Shown here: positions 42,459 to 50,742 of the stretch, piece by piece | Position numbering within the stretch: the stretch's first letter is position 1 | Layout: each line of letters starts with the position of its first letter | DNA from: Gilvimarinus algae | Lineage (GTDB): Bacteria > Pseudomonadota > Gammaproteobacteria > Pseudomonadales > Cellvibrionaceae | Assembly: GCF_030518215.1 (NCBI RefSeq) | Contig: NZ_JAULRT010000052.1 | Coordinates: forward strand, 124,001-188,000 | Direction: 5' to 3' | DNA: 64,000 nt | The notes under the pieces: model-generated | The model's database searches: none | What the model saw: the letters and a program-made list of their open reading frames with translations, nothing else | Told to the model about the DNA's origin: nothing | Translations under genes and position numbers: made by a program

Positions 42459-43770
42459 TTGGCGTTTTGACACATTGCGACTTCGGCTGTTTGTGGTGGT
42501 GGCCGTATCTTTGTTGCTGGCGCTGGCGGCGATGGCCTTGGTGTGGACTCTCAGTAACAGTCTGTTGCTGGCGCTTTTGCTTGGATCGGCGCTCGGTCTG
42601 TTACTCGCTTTTGTGTCTGTCGGGGGATTGTCGGCACGACTGAAGCGCGGCCTCGTCGGGCTGGATCATGGATTATTGAACGCGTTGGATACCGACTATA
42701 GCGCGAGCATCGGTACCTGCGGTGTTACCGAGATCGATCAAATTGCCAGCCGCTACAACGCCCTGGTCGATACGCTGCGCCGCGAGCGGCAAACGGTTTA
42801 TCAGCGCGAACTTTTACTCGATACCGTGATAGAGCACTCCGCCATATGCGTGCTGATAGCCGATCAGAACGATCGGGTTATTTTTTCCAATCATTTGGCG
42901 CGCCAGTGGCTCAGCGCCGGCTCGGCGATCAATGGCCTGTTGTTGCATGAGGCTCTGGCGCGGGTGCCGAGCTTGAGCCAGGCCATTGCCCAGCGGCAAA
43001 ATGGCATTGTTTCGCTCGCGCCAGATGCCAGTGCACTCTTTCATCTCAGTTGTGGCAGCTTTGTGCTCAATGCCAGTCGGCACACTTTGGTAATGTTGCG
43101 AGAAATGACCCATGTGCTTAACCGGCAGGAGGCCAGTGCCTGGAAGAAAGTCATTCGTGTCATCAGCCACGAGCTGAACAATTCACTCGCCCCCATATCC
43201 TCGCTGGCCCATTCGGGCCATCTGATGTTGCAAAAGCGGCAATACGACTCCCTGCCGGAGGTGTTTGTAACTCTGGTGGAAAGGTCCCGGTATCTGGCCG
43301 AATTCGTCGGCCGCTACGCGGCAATCGCCAAGCTCCCAGCGCCCAATAAATCTGCCGTGGAGTGGCCGCTTTTTTATCAAAGCCTAAGAGACGGTTACCC
43401 TTTTGCCTTGCAAGGGCCACTGCCGTCAGCGCCCGGCTATTTTGATCGTGCTCAAATCCATCAGGTGTTACAAAACCTTTTGAAAAACGCTCAGGAGTCG
43501 GGCTCAGCCACCGAGCACATTGAGCTTGAGGTCTACTCGGGAGCTGATGCCTGTCGGTTGAGTGTTCGCGATCGGGGTAGTGGTATGAGCAGTGCTCAGC
43601 TGGAACAGGCGCTGCTGCCTTTTTACTCTACTAAGCCCGGTGGCTCGGGCACCGGCTTGTCCTTATGCCGAGAAATCGTCGAGGCCAACGGCGGTACTCT
43701 AACCCTCAACAACCGTGAAGAGGGCGGGCTGTCGGTGGTGGTGTATTTGCCGCCTGCGCCGAGAGCCTGA
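42448..43770 (+). CDS. Sensor histidine kinase (NtrY-like)
   Basis: The 440-residue kinase has two adjacent membrane helices near the N terminus (LRLFVVVAVSLLLALAAMALVW and LLLALLLGSALGLLLAFVSVGG) with almost no periplasmic loop, a HAMP-like/PAS region (about 95-220), the phosphoacceptor His241 in VISHELNNSL, N-box LLKNAQES, G1 DRGSGMS and G2 GGSGTGLSLCREIV. The lack of a periplasmic domain suggests sensing in the membrane or cytoplasm. ATG 42448 overlaps the regulator gene and begins the first helix; longer upstream frame is not used. Confidence 0.9.
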   Translation: MHGNWRFDTLRLRLFVVVAVSLLLALAAMALVWTLSNSLLLALLLGSALGLLLAFVSVGGLSARLKRGLVGLDHGLLNALDTDYSASIGTCGVTEIDQIASRYNALVDTLRRERQTVYQRELLLDTVIEHSAICVLIADQNDRVIFSNHLARQWLSAGSAINGLLLHEALARVPSLSQAIAQRQNGIVSLAPDASALFHLSCGSFVLNASRHTLVMLREMTHVLNRQEASAWKKVIRVISHELNNSLAPISSLAHSGHLMLQKRQYDSLPEVFVTLVERSRYLAEFVGRYAAIAKLPAPNKSAVEWPLFYQSLRDGYPFALQGPLPSAPGYFDRAQIHQVLQNLLKNAQESGSATEHIELEVYSGADACRLSVRDRGSGMSSAQLEQALLPFYSTKPGGSGTGLSLCREIVEANGGTLTLNNREEGGLSVVVYLPPAPRA

Positions 43771-43981
43771 ACTTTTAGCCTGACAGCTAAGATGCTCGTC
43801 CTGAGCCTCTTAATTGTCGCCCGGTAAAATCTGCGAAATTTGCGAAATCCCTTGATTTTACAGGGCTCGCGCTCGCCTTCGCATCCTGCGCCGCTATTAA
43901 CCCGACAAGCATAATGGCCGGACTAATAGCTCTAGCTGTGCAGCATGCGTGGGGTTGTGCTTGCTCTCATTGCATGATATC

Positions 43982-43991
43982 GTACTAGTAC
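43982..43991 (+). promoter_or_regulatory. TrpR-operator-like palindrome touching the trpR start codon
   Basis: GTACTAGTAC is a 10-bp palindrome made of the two TrpR half-sites GTACTAGT and ACTAGTAC overlapped on CTAG. It ends one base before the trpR ATG and would overlap the -10/start region. The canonical operator is 18 bp with two CTAG cores, so this is a compressed version; autorepression is inferred. Confidence 0.5.
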
Positions 43992-44249
43992 ATGAATACA
44001 GAAGAGAAGCACCTACAAGATCTGATCGCCTATCTGCTTAAGGCTGATAGCCCTACCAGCTTGCGCCGCGTGCTGGAAGGGCTGCTTACGCCAGCAGAGT
44101 TGCACGCTATTTCGCAGAGGCTTCAGATAACCCGAATGCTCAAAGCCGGTTTTTCGCAAAGAGAAGTGGCCAAGAAGCTCGGGGTAGGTATTGCCACTGT
44201 GACTCGCGGATCGCGCGCTCTCCAGGCTGGCAAGTTACAAGATCTCTAG
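43992..44249 (+). CDS. trpR: Trp operon repressor TrpR
   Basis: The 85-residue helical protein matches TrpR: LLTPAELHAISQRLQITRMLKAG aligns with [20 protein letters not shown] in E. coli, and the DNA-binding part FSQREVAKKLGVGIATVTRGS aligns with [21 protein letters not shown]. It is shorter at both ends than E. coli TrpR (108). TrpR with tryptophan represses trp genes. An in-frame TAG at 43986-43988 makes ATG 43992 the first possible start, and no ribosome site precedes it, so the message may be leaderless. trpE and trpG follow. Confidence 0.9.
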   Translation: MNTEEKHLQDLIAYLLKADSPTSLRRVLEGLLTPAELHAISQRLQITRMLKAGFSQREVAKKLGVGIATVTRGSRALQAGKLQDL

Positions 44250-44273
44250 CTTTGCGTACCCATAGGCCGATTT

Positions 44274-45653
44274 ATGACCAAGCCCGATAAGATTTCCATT
44301 CCTCGCAAGCCAAGCTATGTGACTTTGGCGACCGAGTGCGATTTTTTTGAGTTGTTTAAAAAAATTGAAAAGCACTACAGCACCTGCTTTTTTCTCGAGT
44401 CTCTGGGAGAGGAGAGTCATATCTCCCGCTACTCGCTGATAGGCTTTGACCCGGTACAGATTTTCTCCGCCCGGGATAAGGCGCTGACCATTACCGAGCG
44501 CGATGGTACTGCCCACAGTTACCCAAGCGACAACCCTTACTATTTGCTGCGCGATATTGTTCCGCAGGATATTATTTCCCGCGGTTACGCTGGCGGGCTT
44601 ACCGGCTATATCGGCTACGACTGTATGAACTACTTCGAGCCGACCATGAATATCCAGTCGAGTCAATACTTTGATGCTTTCAAGTTTGGACTGTACAAAG
44701 ACGGCTTGATTCTCGACAAGATGACTAACGAGATTTTCTATTTCTTTTATGACGAGAATCGCGAGGCGCTGGTAAAGGATCTCATCGCTCAACCCTATGG
44801 CGGAGATGGTGAGCTGGCAATTGTCCCGCTGGGGGACACCATGAGTCGCGACGGCCATGCAGCAGCGGTGGAAAAAGTTAAAAAAGACATTATTGACGGC
44901 AAGGTGTTTCAGTGTGAGGTCGGCTTTAAAACCTTGTTCAAGGTTCATGGAGACACCGTGCGGGTGTATGAAGCCATGCGCGAAGTGAACCCCTCGCCGC
45001 AGATGTACTACATCAAGTTTGGCGATGAGAAAATCATAGGTGCCAGCCCGGAGCTGCTGTTTCGACTGCGCCAGGGTGAAATGGAAACCTACCCGCTGGC
45101 CGGCACCACCACTCGTGGCGCCACTGAAGCGGAAGATAAAATGCTCGCTCGCACCCTGCTCAACGATCCCAAGGAGATTGCCGAGCACAATATGATTGTG
45201 GACTTGCACCGCAATGATATTGGCCGGGTCGCCCAGTTTGGTACGGTCAAGGTGCGCAGCCTGATGGATATCAAGCGCTTTAGCCATGTGCAGCACATAT
45301 CCAGTGAGATTGTCGGCATTATGGCGGATTCGGAGGATATGTTCTCTGCTCTGGCGAGTAACTTCCCTGCGGGGACGCTTACCGGGGCTCCAAAAATTGA
45401 AGCCATGAAGATCATTGATGATCTCGAGCCCGATGGCAGGGGCCCCTATGGCGGCGCGGTTGGGCACTTTTCCTTCAATGGGGATTGTACTTTTGCCATT
45501 CCCATTCGTACCCTGTTTGTCAATGGTGAGCACGGTTATGTGCAAACCTGCGGCGGCAATGTCTATGACTCAAACGCCGCCGATGAGTATCAGGAAATTC
45601 AACGTAAATTTGCCGGCACCAAAAAGGTGTTGGATCGTTTCAAGCCGGCGTAA
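44274..45653 (+). CDS. trpE: Anthranilate synthase component I
   Basis: Makes anthranilate from chorismate using ammonia supplied by TrpG. The 459-residue protein is shorter than typical TrpE (about 490-520). It has the N-terminal tryptophan-site segment FLESLGEESHISRYSLIGFDP, and the chorismate-binding domain with YPLAGTTTRGAT, KEIAEHNMIVDLHRNDIGRV, PAGTLTGAPKIEAM and YVQTCGGNVYDS. TrpE rather than PabB is indicated by the LLES-like element and the TrpG partner. It stands 24 bases after trpR, so the repressor and its target may be cotranscribed. Confidence 0.92.
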   Translation: MTKPDKISIPRKPSYVTLATECDFFELFKKIEKHYSTCFFLESLGEESHISRYSLIGFDPVQIFSARDKALTITERDGTAHSYPSDNPYYLLRDIVPQDIISRGYAGGLTGYIGYDCMNYFEPTMNIQSSQYFDAFKFGLYKDGLILDKMTNEIFYFFYDENREALVKDLIAQPYGGDGELAIVPLGDTMSRDGHAAAVEKVKKDIIDGKVFQCEVGFKTLFKVHGDTVRVYEAMREVNPSPQMYYIKFGDEKIIGASPELLFRLRQGEMETYPLAGTTTRGATEAEDKMLARTLLNDPKEIAEHNMIVDLHRNDIGRVAQFGTVKVRSLMDIKRFSHVQHISSEIVGIMADSEDMFSALASNFPAGTLTGAPKIEAMKIIDDLEPDGRGPYGGAVGHFSFNGDCTFAIPIRTLFVNGEHGYVQTCGGNVYDSNAADEYQEIQRKFAGTKKVLDRFKPA

Positions 45654-45664
45654 GGAGTGTGGCA

Positions 45665-46318
45665 GTGAAGGTTTTAATTATCGATAACTACGACTCCTTT
45701 ACCTATAACCTCTATCAGTACATGGGTGAAATTCTGACCGCGGAGAAGGCCCGGGGACAGATGGGGGACTTCACCATTGTGGTGAAACGCAACAACCAGA
45801 TTACCCTGGACGACATCAAGGTTATGGCGCCGGATCGTATTATCATTTCACCCGGCCCTGGCTCGCCAGACGACAAAGCCTACTTCGGGGTGTGTGCCGA
45901 GGTGATTCTGGAGCTTGGTAAATTCATTCCCTTACTCGGGGTTTGTCTGGGTATGCAAGGCATTACCCATGTTTTCGGCGGCAAAGTGGTCAAGGCGGGG
46001 CTGCCGGTTCATGGCAAAACCAGTCCGATCTATCACGACAATCAAGGTGTATTTGCCAATGTGCCGCAATCGCTGGATATTATGCGTTACCACTCGCTGG
46101 TGGCGGACCCCTTGAGCCTGCCCGAGTGCCTGGAGCTGACGGCCGTGGTGGCTGAGCCGGGCATCCGGGATTTGGCTGACGCCCTTGAGAGCGGTGCGCC
46201 TATGGAGATTATGGGCGTTCGCCACAAACAGTACCCGATTGAGGGGATCCAGTTTCACCCCGAGTCTTTTGCCACTGAAGGCGGCAAGGACTTGCTGCGC
46301 AATTTTTTGTTTTCTTAG
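45665..46318 (+). CDS. trpG: Anthranilate synthase glutaminase component II
   Basis: Class I glutamine amidotransferase that feeds ammonia to TrpE. The 217-residue protein shows IIDNYDSFTYNLYQYMGE at the N terminus, the oxyanion loop ISPGPGSPDD, nucleophile Cys94 in LLGVCLGMQGI, and the His-Glu pair in GIQFHPESFATEGG. GTG 45665 is chosen over GTG 45659 because GGAG is seven bases before it. It ends with LLRNFLFS. The trpDCFBA genes are not in the window. Confidence 0.93.
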   Translation: MKVLIIDNYDSFTYNLYQYMGEILTAEKARGQMGDFTIVVKRNNQITLDDIKVMAPDRIIISPGPGSPDDKAYFGVCAEVILELGKFIPLLGVCLGMQGITHVFGGKVVKAGLPVHGKTSPIYHDNQGVFANVPQSLDIMRYHSLVADPLSLPECLELTAVVAEPGIRDLADALESGAPMEIMGVRHKQYPIEGIQFHPESFATEGGKDLLRNFLFS

Positions 46319-46599
46319 CGGAGAAACGGTTAGTGCCGCAAGGCATCGATTGGTTTGTTATGGTCGCTTCTTGGGGCTGCGATGGGTAGAGGGTCATTCT
46401 TCGAGCGGCTCGTATAAAATTCAGCGATGGCCTTTGCCGCGGTTTTTATCCTGTGGTCTCAGTGTTTTTTTAGCGCCTCGACCAAAGGCTGAAAAATGTT
46501 GTGACAAGAAGGTGCTTTTGTGCTCCCCCGGTCAGTAGTGGTTGGCTGGGTGGCTGTGTTATCCCTGGCGCCTGCACAATCGAGAATGAGAGAGACACC
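46319..46599 (+). other. 281-base gap between trpG and the methyltransferase
   Basis: No gene, repeat or clear terminator is seen. The frame running into the methyltransferase from 46501 lacks family features before ATG 46600. GAGAGAG at 46588-46594 is the ribosome site of that gene. Confidence 0.5.
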
Positions 46600-47289
46600 A
46601 TGACCTCCATAAAAACGTGCTACGACGCCCATGAAGGCGTGTATAAACGCGCTAAACAGAGGGGGGCGGAGCCCCCGTGGGGCATTGCAGATGAAAATCG
46701 CGAGTTTATCGAGCATTGCCGAGAGCACCTGCGGTGGCGCGATGCACAGGGTTTGCTTTCAGAGCGTGTATTGGAGTTAGGGTGCGGAACGGGGGTGAAC
46801 TTGTTGGCGATCTATCGTCCGGGAATGCGTATTACAGGAGTCGATATCAGCGCAACAGCGATCCAGTGGGCCATTGAGGCGGCAGAAACGTCTGGTGTTC
46901 CAGCGTGCTACAGAACGGGCAATGTGCTCGATGCGAGCTTCGTAGAGGAAGGTGCGTACGATCTTGTGCTCGATGGACACTGCTGGCACTGCATCATTGG
47001 TGAGAGGGATAGAGAGTCATTTCTGGCTAACGCCTACCGGGCTCTAAAGTCCGGAGGGTCACTGGTGATGGAAACGATGGTGGCACCTGTTTGCTATGCT
47101 ATAAAGCCCTATGCTGATGAGCAGGGGAGGGTCGTTCATAACGGTATTGCGGCCCGGCAAATTCTGCCTTTAGAAGAGATTCTCGCGTCTCTCAATCGGC
47201 GCGGCTTTGAAGGGCTGTCGCACCGCCTCATGTCCGGCGTTGACGCTCAGGATCAGACCTCCGCTATCATCGAGGCAATTAAACGGTAG
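46600..47289 (+). CDS. Class I SAM-dependent methyltransferase
   Basis: A 229-residue protein with the SAM-binding motif VLELGCGTGVNLLAI (about residues 58-72), ITGVDISATAIQWA with the acidic ribose-binding residue, and VLDGHCWHCIIGERDRESFL after motif III. No membrane segments. Substrate cannot be told; the WHCI element after the core is seen in several small-molecule methyltransferases. ATG 46600 follows GAGAGAG. It stands alone between trpG and a minus-strand reductase. Confidence 0.85.
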   Translation: MTSIKTCYDAHEGVYKRAKQRGAEPPWGIADENREFIEHCREHLRWRDAQGLLSERVLELGCGTGVNLLAIYRPGMRITGVDISATAIQWAIEAAETSGVPACYRTGNVLDASFVEEGAYDLVLDGHCWHCIIGERDRESFLANAYRALKSGGSLVMETMVAPVCYAIKPYADEQGRVVHNGIAARQILPLEEILASLNRRGFEGLSHRLMSGVDAQDQTSAIIEAIKR

Positions 47290-47354
47290 AGGTCTTCGTC
47301 TTGGCAAATAGGTAACAGTGGCGGAGTGAGTCCGCCACTTGTGGTTGCTAGAGC

Positions 47355-48335
47355 TTAGTAAACGCCGCGAATATGGATAGCCACTTCTTTTTGATAAAAC
47401 TCCCGCAGCTCATCGTGCAGTGATTGCGGCAGGGTTTCCAGCTCGCTTACTTTGGCGTTTTCCAACACCTGTTCGGGCCGGCTGGCGCCGGGGATAATGG
47501 TGGTAACGGCCGGGTGGTCGAGTATCCAGCGCATGGCCATTTGCGCTGTGGTGTAGCCTTCCGGTGTCATGGCCTTGATGGACGCCGCCAGTTGCACGCC
47601 TTTTTCGAAGGGGATTCCGGCAAAGGTTTCACCGACGTTGAAGGCCGCTCCGTCTTTGTTGAAATTTCTGTGATCGCATTTGTCAAACTCGGTGCCGGCG
47701 CTGAACTTGCCGCTCAGCAAGCCGCTGGCCAGTGGCAGGCGGGCGATGATGCCGATGTCTTTTTCATCAGCGAGGGGAAGCAGTTCGTCCACCAGCTTTT
47801 GACGGAAAATATTGAAAATGACTTGCAGTGAGCTCAGGTCGTCCTGCTCGGCGCAGATCAGCGCTTCTTCAACGGTCTCAACACTGGCACCAAAAAAGCG
47901 AATGTGCTTTTCCTGCTGCACGGTGCGCAGCCAGTCAAAGATTTCACCGCGCTGCATGACCTCGGTGGGAATGCAGTGCAGCTGGATCAGGTCAATGCTA
48001 TCGGTTTGCAGTCGGTCTTGGGCGCGTTTTAGGCTGTCGCGCAGATCTGTGAGTGAGTAGCCGTCGGGGTAGCTGCCGCCGCCGCGGCCGTATTTGGTGG
48101 CGATAAGGGGCTTGGGAGAAGTTTTGCTCAGGTGCTCACCGACAAAGCGCTCGCTGGCGCCATCGCCGTAGACATCGGCGGTATCAAAAAAGTTAATGCC
48201 GGCGTCAAGGGCGGCTGCAAAAATGCCGTCAATAGCGCTGTTGTCGATGGGTCCGAAGTCGCCGCCGAGCTGCCAACAGCCGAGGCCAACCTCGCTGATT
48301 TTGAATCCGGTGTTACCGAGGGTACGGGTTTTCAT
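47355..48335 (-). CDS. Aldo/keto reductase
   Basis: A 326-residue cytoplasmic oxidoreductase with the family N terminus MKTRTLGNTGFKISEVGLGCWQLGG, catalytic Asp and Tyr in FFDTADVYGDGASE, Lys in LIATKYGRGG, His in IQLHCIP, and the NADP-binding end IIPGASRPEQVLENA. It belongs to the group of general-stress aldo/keto reductases (IolS/YajO-like). It diverges from the BlaI-controlled operon. Substrate unknown. Confidence 0.88.
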   Translation of the reverse strand: MKTRTLGNTGFKISEVGLGCWQLGGDFGPIDNSAIDGIFAAALDAGINFFDTADVYGDGASERFVGEHLSKTSPKPLIATKYGRGGGSYPDGYSLTDLRDSLKRAQDRLQTDSIDLIQLHCIPTEVMQRGEIFDWLRTVQQEKHIRFFGASVETVEEALICAEQDDLSSLQVIFNIFRQKLVDELLPLADEKDIGIIARLPLASGLLSGKFSAGTEFDKCDHRNFNKDGAAFNVGETFAGIPFEKGVQLAASIKAMTPEGYTTAQMAMRWILDHPAVTTIIPGASRPEQVLENAKVSELETLPQSLHDELREFYQKEVAIHIRGVY

Positions 48336-48469
48336 GGGTTCTCCTATTGCGTAAGTCGCTGCTCTATGTCAGCTGGTTCAAGTGGCGTAATGCTAGCAGA
48401 ACCCCTGCCGGATATCAGTCCGTTAACATTCCTTGATCAACTGCGAGCCCGCTTGCCGGAAGTGCGTTG

Positions 48470-48498
48470 TTGCGCTTGTATGGTGCTCGTGCTACATT
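48470..48498 (+). promoter_or_regulatory. Candidate promoter of the esterase-deacetylase-BlaI operon
   Basis: TTGCGC (48470-48475), 17 bases, TACATT (48493-48498) form a plausible sigma70 promoter. Its -10 includes the left TACA half of the operator region, so a bound BlaI-type dimer would block it. Confidence 0.45.
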
Positions 48499-48523
48499 TT
48501 GGTCTCGACTGCTACATTTGTAG
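48492..48523 (+). promoter_or_regulatory. BlaI/MecI-type operator
   Basis: TGCTACATTTGTAGTA (around 48510-48525) matches the staphylococcal bla/mec operator form TACTACATATGTAGTA at all but three positions and contains the perfect dyad CTACA-TT-TGTAG (48512-48523). A further half CTACATTTT lies exactly 20 bases upstream (48492-48500), two helical turns. A BlaI-family repressor is encoded two genes downstream, so this is the expected target. Confidence 0.7.
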
Positions 48524-48554
48524 TAACATGGTTTCATTGGTCGCAGGAGGTGTC

Positions 48555-49406
48555 GTGAAAAAGTTATGCGTGACGGTGTTGTTATGTATGTGTGGGGGCT
48601 GGGTGCTTGCGGATGCGGTGCCTTACAGCATCGACAGGACTTTTACCCATACCATTGAGTCCAGTATTAATGGTAAGCAATATGAGCTGTACGTTAGGGT
48701 GCCGAGGTCCTACGCCAGCTCGGATAAGCGTTATCCCTTGGCCGTATTGAATGACACCGGCTGGGCATTTCCAACGGTTTGTGGGGTTCTGCAGCTGCTT
48801 ACCGTGAAAGATATGCAGGAAATTGTCGCCGTCGGCATATCTTATTCAGCTGGGGATGCCGGTGGTACCAGCCGAACCCGGGATTACACACCTACCTTTG
48901 CGCCTGATGAAACGTCGTTTCACTCGTTGGAAGCCAAGCAGGTGTCCGGCAGAGCGGTTGATTACATCGCTTTTATTGAAAAAGATGTACTGCCCTTTTT
49001 GGTCAGTCACTATCGTTTGGATATGGACAATAAAGCGCTCATTGGGCACTCATTTGGTGGGCTTTTGGGGGCTTATATTTTGCTTACCAAGCCTTCTCTT
49101 TTTGAGCATTATATCGTTGGTAGTCCGTCGCTTTGGTATGACGATAAAGTCATGTTCGATTTAGAGCGTGAGTATGCAAAAAAGACTAACGTGATGCCGG
49201 GCAATGTTTATATGTATGTGGGCGAAAAGGAAAATACTAAAGTGCACACTATGGTGGATGACCTTAAAAACTACGAGCGTCAATTGCGCCAGCGTCAATA
49301 TCAAGGGTTGTCGCTGAGTGTCGATGTTGTTCCGGGTGCATCACATCACAGTGCATTTCCCCACTTGTTAACGGATGCGTTACCCAAAGTTTTTCCGCTG
49401 AACTGA
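48555..49406 (+). CDS. Secreted alpha/beta-hydrolase (Fes/IroE-like esterase)
   Basis: The 283-residue precursor has a signal peptide (VTVLLCMCGGWVLA) and an alpha/beta-hydrolase fold of the putative-esterase group: YELYVRVPRSYASSDKRYPLAVLNDTGW, GISYSAG, nucleophile Ser166 in GHSFGG, VGSPSLWYDDKVM and the late histidine in GASHHSAFP. Relatives include siderophore esterases (IroE) and acyl-carbohydrate esterases. GTG 48555 follows AGGAGG and gives the signal peptide. It is the first gene of the BlaI-controlled operon, so an envelope substrate is possible. Confidence 0.82.
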   Translation: MKKLCVTVLLCMCGGWVLADAVPYSIDRTFTHTIESSINGKQYELYVRVPRSYASSDKRYPLAVLNDTGWAFPTVCGVLQLLTVKDMQEIVAVGISYSAGDAGGTSRTRDYTPTFAPDETSFHSLEAKQVSGRAVDYIAFIEKDVLPFLVSHYRLDMDNKALIGHSFGGLLGAYILLTKPSLFEHYIVGSPSLWYDDKVMFDLEREYAKKTNVMPGNVYMYVGEKENTKVHTMVDDLKNYERQLRQRQYQGLSLSVDVVPGASHHSAFPHLLTDALPKVFPLN

Positions 49407-49422
49407 TTCGCTGGAGCTGACC

Positions 49423-50337
49423 ATGAAGTTTTTATTGTTATTGCTGCTGGGGTTATTAAGCCATACCGTTCAGGCTGGAAGAATAGCAATCAGTTTCGAT
49501 GATTCCCCCACCGAGGACAGCCACTATCTGCAAGGCGAGCAGCGCACAGAACAGCTAATACAGGCGCTAAAGCAGGCGGGTGTTGAGCAGGCTATATTTT
49601 TTGCCAATACGGTGCGTGTGGATGAGGCTGGTGAGCGGCGGTTGCGTGCACTTGCCGAGTCCGGGCACCTGATCGCTAACCACAGCCACAGTCATCAATC
49701 GGCGGGTAAACTGTCGGTGGATGAGTATATGGTAGAGGTTGAGACTGCCCACCAGGTGTTGAGTAAGCTGCCAGGTTTTGCGCCGTTTCATCGTTTTCCT
49801 TATCTAAACCGAGGTGAGGATGCCAGTAAAATCGTGCAATTGAACCATCGCCTGGGTGAAATGGGGTATAAAGATGGCTATGTAACGGTAGATAATTACG
49901 ATTTTTATATTAGCCATTTGTTTGATAAGGCAGTTGCCGCCAAGCAGCCGGTTGATATGGAAAAGTTGGAGGCTTTGTACGTCGAAACGCTGTGGCAGGC
50001 AATACAGTTTTATGATGGCTTGGCGCTGGAGTATCTAGGGCGTTCCCCCAACCACGTATTGCTTCTTCACGAGAATGACGCGGCCGCTTTGTTTGTCGAA
50101 GCATTAATTGACAAAATACGTGCGGAGGGCTGGGAGATAATTCCAGCAATGCAGGCGTATAATGACCCTATGGCTGATTGGTTCGATCCACAGGGTTCGC
50201 ATGGGCAGGGAAGAGTCGCAGCAATAGCCCATCAAAAAGGTGCTTCACAGGAGCGTATTCGCCACAGTATGGAAAGTACCACCAGGCTGGATCAGGCCTT
50301 TGCGAAAACCCTTAAAGAAAGTCAGTCATTACCTTAG
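49423..50337 (+). CDS. Secreted polysaccharide deacetylase (CE4)
   Basis: A 304-residue precursor with a signal peptide (cleavage after VQA). The NodB fold shows motif 1 ISFDDSPTED with Asp26/Asp27, and motif 2 NHSHSH with His87 and His91 as likely metal ligands, followed by FAPFHRFPYLNRGED (motif 3 Arg-Phe-Pro-Tyr). CE4 enzymes remove acetyl groups from peptidoglycan, chitin or xylan. Its place in an operon with an M23 peptidase and a BlaI repressor favours peptidoglycan, as an inference. It starts 17 bases after the esterase. Confidence 0.87.
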   Translation: MKFLLLLLLGLLSHTVQAGRIAISFDDSPTEDSHYLQGEQRTEQLIQALKQAGVEQAIFFANTVRVDEAGERRLRALAESGHLIANHSHSHQSAGKLSVDEYMVEVETAHQVLSKLPGFAPFHRFPYLNRGEDASKIVQLNHRLGEMGYKDGYVTVDNYDFYISHLFDKAVAAKQPVDMEKLEALYVETLWQAIQFYDGLALEYLGRSPNHVLLLHENDAAALFVEALIDKIRAEGWEIIPAMQAYNDPMADWFDPQGSHGQGRVAAIAHQKGASQERIRHSMESTTRLDQAFAKTLKESQSLP

Positions 50338-50349
50338 TCGGGAGTGTGT

Positions 50350-50742
50350 GTGAACGAATTGCCAGAGTTGTCTAAATCAGAACACGATGTATTGAATGTG
50401 TTGTGGGCGCAAGGTGAGATGAGCGTAAGAGAGGTTCATGACCTTCTTGCGGCAGATGGCGCCCGTGCTTACACCACTACCAAAACGGTGATGGACCGCA
50501 TGTTGCAAAAGCAACTGTTGGAACGCGACAGTTTTCATGGCGTCTTTTTGTATCGTGCGGCGATTAATCGGCCGCGTGGACTTGCGAGGCTTGTACACAA
50601 CTTTGCCAAGCGTGTTTTGGAAGTCGATAACGTCTCGGTTGTGTCATTGTTTTCGGGCTCAAAAAAAATATCAAAAGCAGAGCTGTCTGAGCTGGAAGAT
50701 TTGCTGCAGAAGTTAGATGACGAAGAGGGTGCACCCCAATGA
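50350..50742 (+). CDS. BlaI/MecI/CopY-family transcriptional repressor
   Basis: A 130-residue winged-helix repressor: LSKSEHDVLNVLWAQGEMSVREVHDLL, then the recognition region AYTTTKTVMDRMLQKQLLERD and the C-terminal dimer helices (LARLVHNFAKRVLEV). In the family, dimers bind TACA-N2-TGTA dyads and are cut by a membrane protease when cell-wall damage or beta-lactam is sensed. GTG 50350 is preferred over GTG 50344 from GGGAG spacing. Its stop overlaps the start of the M56-type protease gene (ATGA), the classic repressor-sensor pair. Confidence 0.92.
   Translation: MNELPELSKSEHDVLNVLWAQGEMSVREVHDLLAADGARAYTTTKTVMDRMLQKQLLERDSFHGVFLYRAAINRPRGLARLVHNFAKRVLEVDNVSVVSLFSGSKKISKAELSELEDLLQKLDDEEGAPQ

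Noticed and set aside
44235-45545. 436-codon minus-strand frame opposite trpE
   Set aside because: Antisense shadow of a clear trpE; no family features.
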